Assembly: GCA_964556225.1 (NCBI GenBank)
Contig: CAZKVJ010000002.1
Span: 1 to 64,000, forward strand
DNA: 64,000 nucleotides
Direction of reading: 5' to 3'
DNA from: CAZKVJ01 sp964556225
Lineage (GTDB): Bacteria > Actinomycetota > Acidimicrobiia > Acidimicrobiales > Ilumatobacteraceae
Below, piece after piece: positions 58,948 to 64,000 of this stretch (its first letter is position 1; every line of letters starts with the position of its first letter). The notes under the pieces are model-generated. The model was not told the origin of the DNA. It saw nothing but the letters and a program-made list of their open reading frames with translations, and did not search any database. A program made the position numbers and the translations under genes.

Positions 58948-60345
58948 TCACCTCACAGCCAGCGGCTCCCACCACCGCAACAGCGCAGCACCGTCCCGGT
59001 CGGGCTCCAGCCCGTACGCCCGCAGCACCGCCCGGGCACACTCGTGCACGGCGCCGGCTCGCAGCGCCTCCTCGGCCGCCCCGAGCGGCCCGGCGGGCCA
59101 GGGAACGGTGTGCAGCGCAGCCGCACTCACCCGCACGACGCGCCCGGAGCGTCCCGTGCCCGCCGCGCGCCGGGTGATCCACGCCGACGCCACCGGCGAG
59201 GTGAGCACGGCGCCGACGGCCCACAGCTCCTCGGGCCGGCGCGCCACGACGGTGACCACCGGCACCCCGGGCAACCACTCGCCCGATGGGTCCACCACCG
59301 CTTCCACCGCGCGGGTCTGGCTCGCCACCAGCACCTTGGGCACCAGCCGGGCCCGTGCCCACCGCTGCAGCCGGGGCGTGAGCCGGGTCACGTCGACCCG
59401 CGGCGCCTCGTAGCGCGCTCCGGCGAAGCGCACGGCTCGCTCGCCCCACCAGCACACCCCAGCGTCGATCAGCCCGCTGGTGACCAGCGGCGGGCCGGCG
59501 AGATCGTCGCCCACCGCACCGACGAGGCCGTAGAACTGCTCACGGAAGTCGGCGGTCGCGCCGGCGTGGTCACCGAGCACCCCGTCGGCGGCGAGCGGGC
59601 CGAGTGCCGGGACGCCGAGCCCGTCGGCGAGCAGCTCCGTCCAGTCGCCGTCACCCACACCCGCCGGTGGCATCGCGGTGAAGCCCGGGCCCGAGCAGCG
59701 CACGACCGGTGCCGGCGGGGCGCCGTTCTCGAACACGACGGCACACGTGTGCACGGACGCATCCGGGAAGAACGCCTCGACGCACCACCACAGCCAGCGC
59801 ATCGACCCCCGTTGCGAGACCTCGGCGCGGATCGGCCCGGCGTCGCGCGCGCCGAGCATCGACAGCGGCAGCACCAGCCCCACCCGCCCACCGTCGGCGC
59901 AGGCCAGCCGACTCGACAGCGCCAGGAACTCCGCCGCCGCATCGGCGTACGCCCCGCCGCCGTGGACCGACCGGCCCCCTCGACTGGTGACCGCCGACAG
60001 CTGGCCACGAAACGGTGGGTTGCCCACCACCACGTCGAAGTGCTCGTCGCCCCAGTCCCGAGCCAGGGAGTCGCCGTGCACGATCCGGGCCGAGGGGAGC
60101 GCGGCCCGGGCGGCCGCCACCGCGCCCGGGTCGACGTCCACCCCGGTGAGGTCCGCCACCACACCGGCGGCCGCCAGCTGGCGGGACGCCTCGGCGAGGA
60201 ACCGGCCGTCACCGCACGCCGGGTCGAGCACCCGCAGCGCGCCACCGGCCCGGGGCGTGGTCGCCAGGACGGCCTCGACCAGCGCGCTCACCAGGCTCGG
60301 CGGCGTGTACCACGCACCCAGGCGCCGGCGGGTCTCGCGGTCCAT
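58948..60345 (-). CDS. N6-adenine DNA methylase (TaqI-like)
   Basis: A 465-residue class I methyltransferase. GAWYTPPSLVSALVEAVL at the N-terminus, SAM motif VLDPACGDGRFLAEASRQL, and catalytic motif DVVVGNPPFRGQL (NPPF) identify an adenine-N6 methylase of the Eco57I/TaqI style. The C-terminal 230 residues (LVPKVLVASQTRAVEAVV onward) resemble a target-recognition region. No restriction endonuclease or helicase gene adjoins it, so it looks like an orphan. Recognition site unknown. Confidence 0.82.
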   Translation of the reverse strand: MDRETRRRLGAWYTPPSLVSALVEAVLATTPRAGGALRVLDPACGDGRFLAEASRQLAAAGVVADLTGVDVDPGAVAAARAALPSARIVHGDSLARDWGDEHFDVVVGNPPFRGQLSAVTSRGGRSVHGGGAYADAAAEFLALSSRLACADGGRVGLVLPLSMLGARDAGPIRAEVSQRGSMRWLWWCVEAFFPDASVHTCAVVFENGAPPAPVVRCSGPGFTAMPPAGVGDGDWTELLADGLGVPALGPLAADGVLGDHAGATADFREQFYGLVGAVGDDLAGPPLVTSGLIDAGVCWWGERAVRFAGARYEAPRVDVTRLTPRLQRWARARLVPKVLVASQTRAVEAVVDPSGEWLPGVPVVTVVARRPEELWAVGAVLTSPVASAWITRRAAGTGRSGRVVRVSAAALHTVPWPAGPLGAAEEALRAGAVHECARAVLRAYGLEPDRDGAALLRWWEPLAVR

Positions 60346-60401
60346 GCGCCTCGTCTAGCACCCTCGCCGCGATCGGGTGGTCCGGGTCGCGCTCGGGGTC
60401 C

Positions 60402-60407
60402 TAGGGT
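60402..60407 (+). promoter_or_regulatory. -10-like box of coaA
   Basis: TAGGGT ends eight bases before the GTG at 60416. Confidence 0.4.
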
Positions 60408-60415
60408 CGGCACCC

Positions 60416-61333
60416 GTGACCGGTCGCTACCTCACGTTCACCCGGGACGAGTGGGCGCGCCTGCGGGCGGCGACGCGCATGACGCTCGGCGAGGCCGACC
60501 TCGAGAAGCTGCGCGGCATCAACGAGCGCATCGACCTCGACGAGGTGGCCGCGGTCTACCTGCCGCTCTCGCGTCTGCTCAACCTCTACGTGAGCGCGAC
60601 CCAGGACCTGCACCGGGTGTCGGCCACGTTTCTCGGCACGATCGCCCCCAAGGTCCCCTACGTGATCGGCGTCGCCGGCAGCGTCGCCGTCGGCAAGAGC
60701 ACGTTCGCCCGTATCCTCCAGGCCCTGCTGGCCCGATGGCCGGATCACCCCAAGGTCGATCTGGTCACCACCGACGGCTTCCTGCACCCGAACCAGGTGC
60801 TGGCCGAGCGCGGCATCATGAACCGCAAGGGCTTCCCGGAGAGCTACGACACCAGGCGCCTGCTGCAGTTCCTGCGCGACCTGAAGAGCGGCGCCGCCGA
60901 GGTCTTCGCGCCCGTCTACAGCCATGTGGTGTACGACATCGTCGCCGGTGAGGAGATCGCGGTGTGCCAACCCGACATCCTCATCCTCGAGGGGCTGAAC
61001 GTGCTGCAGGTGAACCCCGACGCCGCCGAGTTCGTCAGCGACTACTTCGACTTCTCGATCTACCTCGACGCCGACGAGGGTGACATCCGCAGCTGGTACG
61101 TCGAGCGCTTCCTGACTCTGCGCGAGACGGTGTTCCAGGACCCGAGGAGCTTCTTCCGCCACTATGCCCACCTCAGCGAGGCGGAGGCGGTGGAGACGGC
61201 GATCGCCATCTGGACCGAGATCAACGGACGCAACCTGGCGGAGAACATCGCCCCGACGCGCGACCGCGCCTCGCTCGTGGTCCGAAAGGGCTCCGATCAC
61301 CGCGTCAGCTCCGTGAGCCTGCGCAAGCTGTAG
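60416..61333 (+). CDS. coaA: Type I pantothenate kinase
   Basis: A 305-residue enzyme that starts CoA synthesis. P-loop [12 protein letters not shown], then [37 protein letters not shown], and [26 protein letters not shown] are all typical. The GTG at 60416 fits both the TAGGGT spacing and the family N-terminus ([11 protein letters not shown]); the open frame upstream adds residues not seen in the family. Confidence 0.93.
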   Translation: MTGRYLTFTRDEWARLRAATRMTLGEADLEKLRGINERIDLDEVAAVYLPLSRLLNLYVSATQDLHRVSATFLGTIAPKVPYVIGVAGSVAVGKSTFARILQALLARWPDHPKVDLVTTDGFLHPNQVLAERGIMNRKGFPESYDTRRLLQFLRDLKSGAAEVFAPVYSHVVYDIVAGEEIAVCQPDILILEGLNVLQVNPDAAEFVSDYFDFSIYLDADEGDIRSWYVERFLTLRETVFQDPRSFFRHYAHLSEAEAVETAIAIWTEINGRNLAENIAPTRDRASLVVRKGSDHRVSSVSLRKL

Positions 61334-61349
61334 CGGGTGGCGACGACGC

Positions 61350-62060
61350 TCAGGGCCGGCCGAGGCCGAGCAGCGCCGGGAGCTCGGTGATCGAGCCGAG
61401 CTCGATCAGCTCGTGACCATGGTCGTGGGGTGCTTGCTCGAGGTCCCACAGGAGCGGGTAGGGGATGTGCACGGCGTGAGCGCCGATCGACAGCACCGGG
61501 AGGACGTCGCTCTTCACGGAGTTGCCGACCATGCAGAAGCGTTGCGGCGTCACCCCGACCCGATGGAGCACCTTCGTGAACGTCTCGGGATCCTTCTCGA
61601 GCACGATCTCCACGTGCTCGAAGTGGTGTTCGAGCCCCGAGGTCGTCACCTTGTGCGTCTGGTGGATCAGATCACCCTTGGTGATGAGCACCAGGCGGTA
61701 GGCCCGGCCGAGCTCGGCCAGCACCTCGGGGACGTGGGGCAGGAGCCGCACCGGCTCGAGCAGCAGGTCCCGAGCCGTGTCGACGAGGCGCATGATCACG
61801 TCGTTCGGGACGGTGCCAGCCGAGATCGTGATCGCCGCCTCGACCATCGACAGCCCGAACGCCTTCACGCCGTAGCTGTAGGCAGGAAGGTTCTTGTGCT
61901 CGGTGGCGGTGAGCGCCGCCTTCACGTCGACGCCGTCCGGGGCGAAGGGGCTCACCAGCTCCACGAAGCGCAGCTCGGCGGCGCGGAAGCCGTCCTCGCT
62001 GTGCCACAGCGTGTCGTCGGCGTCGAAGCCGATCACCTCGAGCTCGTGGGGGAACCTCAT
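61350..62060 (-). CDS. HAD-superfamily phosphatase
   Basis: A 236-residue HAD hydrolase. Motif I is GFDADDTLWHSEDGF (nucleophile Asp and acid Asp), motif II RLVLITKGDL, motif III Lys in VLEKDPETF, and motif IV MVGNSVKSDVLP, so all four are complete. Cap-domain residues lie at 25-95. It starts 7 bp after the HTH gene in the same direction and may be its target or operon partner. Confidence 0.88.
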   Translation of the reverse strand: MRFPHELEVIGFDADDTLWHSEDGFRAAELRFVELVSPFAPDGVDVKAALTATEHKNLPAYSYGVKAFGLSMVEAAITISAGTVPNDVIMRLVDTARDLLLEPVRLLPHVPEVLAELGRAYRLVLITKGDLIHQTHKVTTSGLEHHFEHVEIVLEKDPETFTKVLHRVGVTPQRFCMVGNSVKSDVLPVLSIGAHAVHIPYPLLWDLEQAPHDHGHELIELGSITELPALLGLGRP

Positions 62061-62067
62061 CGCCGGC

Positions 62068-62430
62068 CTAGCGGTGGATCGCGTTCAGGTAGTTGTACAC
62101 GGTGATGCGGCTCACACCCATGGCGTCGGCCACGTCCTCCACCGCTCGGCGCAGCGTGAAGGCACCCCGCTCGTCGAGGAGGCGGATGGCCCGCTGCTTG
62201 TCCTCACGCGACAGCGCCGGCAGCCGCCCGCCGACCTCGCGCTCGACCTGTTCGATCAGACGGTCGAGCGCCCCGTGGAGCGGGGCCAGGCGGACGGCGG
62301 CGACGACCTCGCCCTCCCAGACCAGCGGGACGTCACCGGCCGCTCGCTCGTCGGCGCCGACGATGGTGGCACCGACGGCGTCGAGCACCGGCCGGACCGC
62401 GGCGACGAGGGGGTGTGACGGGACCGTCAC
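62068..62430 (-). CDS. Small HTH regulator (YheO-like C-terminus)
   Basis: A 120-residue protein. The C-terminal RAVEDVADAMGVSRITVYNYLNAI is a clear helix-turn-helix of the type in YheO/DNA-binding PAS-HTH proteins. The N-terminal half (VGATIVGADERAAGDVPLVWEGEVVAAVRL) may be a small ligand-binding unit. Start codon at 62430; probably co-transcribed with the HAD gene downstream. Confidence 0.65.
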   Translation of the reverse strand: MTVPSHPLVAAVRPVLDAVGATIVGADERAAGDVPLVWEGEVVAAVRLAPLHGALDRLIEQVEREVGGRLPALSREDKQRAIRLLDERGAFTLRRAVEDVADAMGVSRITVYNYLNAIHR

Positions 62431-62520
62431 GGCTGACTCCGCTCGTCGCGCGGCTCGACGATGGGCTCGACTCGCACCGCCCGCCAGCGTAGGGGCCGCC
62501 GGCGCGGTGGCGACACCCCG

Positions 62521-62790
62521 TCAGGCGGCCCCCATGATGCGGCGCAGCTCCTGGCCGCGCAGCTGGCAGTCACGCCCCGCTGCGCCGAACGCCTCGTTGA
62601 GGCGGCCGAGGGCGGTGCGGAACGACCCGGTCCAGTCCTGCTCGAACCGGTCCCGGGCCGGCCCCATCCAGGTCGTGCCGCCCAGCGCGGCGCTGACCGT
62701 GGCGATCACGGTGTCGATCGCCTCGATCTGGTGCAGCAGGGTGCGGCCCAGGTGGTCGAGCTGGTCGGGGTTGGCGCCGTACATGGACAT
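62521..62790 (-). CDS. WXG100-like small secreted protein
   Basis: An 89-residue helical hairpin protein with a WxG turn (GGTTWMGPARDRFEQDW) flanked by two amphipathic helices (DQLDHLGRTLLHQIEAIDTVIATV and FRTALGRLNEAFGAAGRDCQLRGQEL). Size and layout fit the EsxA/EsxB family of type VII secretion substrates. GAGGAGGATCCCC before the ATG at 62790 gives a ribosome site. No EccC-type ATPase or second Esx gene is near. Confidence 0.75.
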   Translation of the reverse strand: MSMYGANPDQLDHLGRTLLHQIEAIDTVIATVSAALGGTTWMGPARDRFEQDWTGSFRTALGRLNEAFGAAGRDCQLRGQELRRIMGAA

Positions 62791-62871
62791 GGGGATCCTC
62801 CTCGCTCGGCGCCGTGTCGCGCCGTCACCCCCCATGTGGGAACGAGCAGGACGTCTCCGGAAGCGCGCCGT

Positions 62872-63381
62872 TCAGAAGATCTCGGGGAGCAGCGGTCCCA
62901 GCAGGGCCACGCTGTCCGGGAGGAAGTCGAGGCGGGACATCATGTGCCGCAGCTCGTGCCGGTCGACGAGGCGGGCCTCGACCACCTCGCCGTCGGCGAA
63001 CGTGTACGGGCCGTCGTGCACGACGCGGTAGCAGCGCCCCACCACCCGGACGGATTCGTCCTCGTAGCGACCGCCACCGAGCGGCTCCGGCGCCACGCCG
63101 ACGATGCCCACCTCCTCGGCCAGCTCCCTCGCCGCCGCGTCGTCGTCGGCCTCGCCGGCAGCGACCACTCCACCCACCGCCACGTCCCACCATCCCGGCC
63201 ACACGTCCTTGGTGTCGCTGCGACGATGCACCAGCAGGCGCCCGTCGCTCGACAGGACGGCGATGAACACGGCCCGGTGGCGCAGGTTCTCGGCCCGCAT
63301 CCGCCGGCGGGGAACGACCTCGACCACCCGGCCCTGCTCGTCGACCACCTCGACCGGCTCCTCCGCGGACGGCACTGCCAC
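62872..63381 (-). CDS. NUDIX hydrolase
   Basis: A 169-residue NUDIX-fold enzyme. The box is GGVVAAGEADDDAAARELAEEVGI (GX5EX7REXXEEXGX, with Ala-Asp replacing one spacer position). The start EVVDEQGRVVEVVPRRRMRAENLRHRAVFIAVL resembles IPP-isomerase-like and YfcD-type members. GTG at 63381. Substrate unknown. Confidence 0.82.
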   Translation of the reverse strand: MAVPSAEEPVEVVDEQGRVVEVVPRRRMRAENLRHRAVFIAVLSSDGRLLVHRRSDTKDVWPGWWDVAVGGVVAAGEADDDAAARELAEEVGIVGVAPEPLGGGRYEDESVRVVGRCYRVVHDGPYTFADGEVVEARLVDRHELRHMMSRLDFLPDSVALLGPLLPEIF

Positions 63382-63391
63382 GGACCGTGCC

Positions 63392-63397
63392 TACCAT
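63392..63397 (+). promoter_or_regulatory. -10-like box of the second M20 gene
   Basis: TACCAT ends five bases before the ATG at 63403. Confidence 0.4.
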
Positions 63398-63402
63398 GCG
63401 GC

Positions 63403-64000
63403 ATGGCCAGCGCACGTGACGACCACGACCCCGGCGACACCGCCACCCTGCTCGACGAGGCCCGCGACCTGCTCGACGGTGCGGTGCAGCTGCGCCGCGA
63501 CCTTCACCGCTGGCCCGAGATCGGCAACGACCTGCCGAACACCCGCGAGCGGGTGCTGTCCGAGCTCGAGGGTCTGCCCCTCGACGTCACGCTGCACGAG
63601 GGGACGAGCGGCGTCGCCGCGCTCCTCACGGGAGCACAGCCCGGACCCACCGTGCTGCTGCGCGGCGACATGGACGCCCTGCCCATGCCGGAGGACACCG
63701 GCGAGGAGTTCTCGTCGAAGGTCGAGCGCACCATGCACGCCTGTGGGCACGACCTGCACACCGCCATGCTGACCGGCGCCGCCCGGCTCCTCGCCGCTCG
63801 TCGCGACCGGCTCGCCGGACGGGTGCTCTTCATGTTCCAGCCCGGCGAGGAGGGCTACGCCGGCGCCCGCTACATGCTCGACGAGGGCCTGCTCGACGTC
63901 GCGCCGTTGGCCGACGGCAGCCCGTCGCCGGTGACGGGTGCGTTCGCGCTGCACGTCACGACGCAGCTGCCCACCGGCTGGCTCAGCACCAAGGGCGGCC
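63403..64000 (+). CDS. M20D-type amidohydrolase (partial, 3' end beyond window)
   Basis: The first 199 codons of a hippurate/indole-acetyl-amino-acid hydrolase-like enzyme. LRRDLHRWPEIGND is the family N-terminus, GDMDALPMPEDTGEEF and MHACGHDLHTAMLTGAA hold the Cys and His metal ligands, and FQPGEEGYAGARYML the Glu pair. It is a different M20 branch from the peptidase at the left edge. The gene continues past the right edge. ATG at 63403 fits the TACCAT spacing. Confidence 0.88.
   Translation, partial: MASARDDHDPGDTATLLDEARDLLDGAVQLRRDLHRWPEIGNDLPNTRERVLSELEGLPLDVTLHEGTSGVAALLTGAQPGPTVLLRGDMDALPMPEDTGEEFSSKVERTMHACGHDLHTAMLTGAARLLAARRDRLAGRVLFMFQPGEEGYAGARYMLDEGLLDVAPLADGSPSPVTGAFALHVTTQLPTGWLSTKGG

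Noticed and set aside
1..64000. CRISPR array, IS element or prophage
   Set aside because: No regularly spaced repeats, no transposase or phage structural proteins and no terminal inverted repeats were found.

Overview
The window is about 64 kb of very GC-rich, gene-dense DNA from an actinobacterium. Support comes from two Gram-positive-type Tad loci with a DUF4244 protein, a SigH/RsrA-type pair, the radA-disA pair, ClpC, a DUF2342 metalloprotease next to tilS, and frequent GTG starts with 4-bp GTGA/ATGA overlaps. Mycolic-acid bacteria and Streptomyces fit less well, and a lineage such as Acidimicrobiia is my best guess (inference only). No phage, active IS, CRISPR array or rRNA was seen. There are two tRNA genes: selenocysteine tRNA (selC, minus strand, 4753-4845) and tRNA-Thr(CGT) (19905-19977).

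Layout. 1-697: partial M20 peptidase. 871-4770: a 3.9-kb block bounded by a perfect 20-bp direct repeat that is the 3' end of selC. It holds broken genes (PIN toxin remnant, 5'-truncated sulfatase, frameshifted LuxR regulator) and two intact membrane-protein genes, and is best read as the remains of an integrated island. 4979-8609: first, minimal Tad pilus locus (TadZ, TadA, TadB, TadC, DUF4244, TadE). 8628-13002: STAS protein, acyl-CoA dehydrogenase, DUF2157 protein, a propeller-like gene split by an in-frame TAG, and rsgA. 13150-19842: MMPL transporter, topA, tmk, holB, then tRNA-Thr. 20006-27724: two APH-fold kinases, a small lipoprotein, a single-chain biotin-dependent acyl-CoA carboxylase, an unrecognised protein, and a divergent hydrolase/MarR pair that share one palindromic promoter.

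27815-35237: SigH/RsrA-type stress module, small membrane protein, DUF2342 metalloprotease, tilS, a catalytically dead-looking phosphatase-like protein, an epimerase/acyltransferase-like/hydrolase operon, and a polyprenyl diphosphate synthase. 35368-41251: clpC, lipoprotein, radA, disA. 41269-49712 (minus): second, fuller Tad locus (CpaB/SAF, TadZ, TadA, TadB, TadC, Flp-like pilin, three TadE/G-like proteins) ending in a large LysM-BTAD membrane protein. 49991-58917: methionine aminopeptidase, a polytopic membrane protein, an Fbp-type ABC importer (binding protein and permease), glycosyltransferase, cupredoxin, FAD oxidoreductase and the Fbp-type ATPase. 58948-64000: adenine-type DNA methylase, coaA, HAD phosphatase plus HTH regulator, WXG100 protein, NUDIX hydrolase, and a second partial M20 enzyme.

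A window-wide signal is a TANNNT -10-like box 5-9 bases upstream of the start codon of about eighteen first-in-operon genes. This is the arrangement expected for leaderless mRNAs, and it was used to choose several starts. No stretch above 300 bp lacks a gene; the longest gaps are 698-982 (island edge) and 49713-49990 (a 13-bp-stem hairpin).
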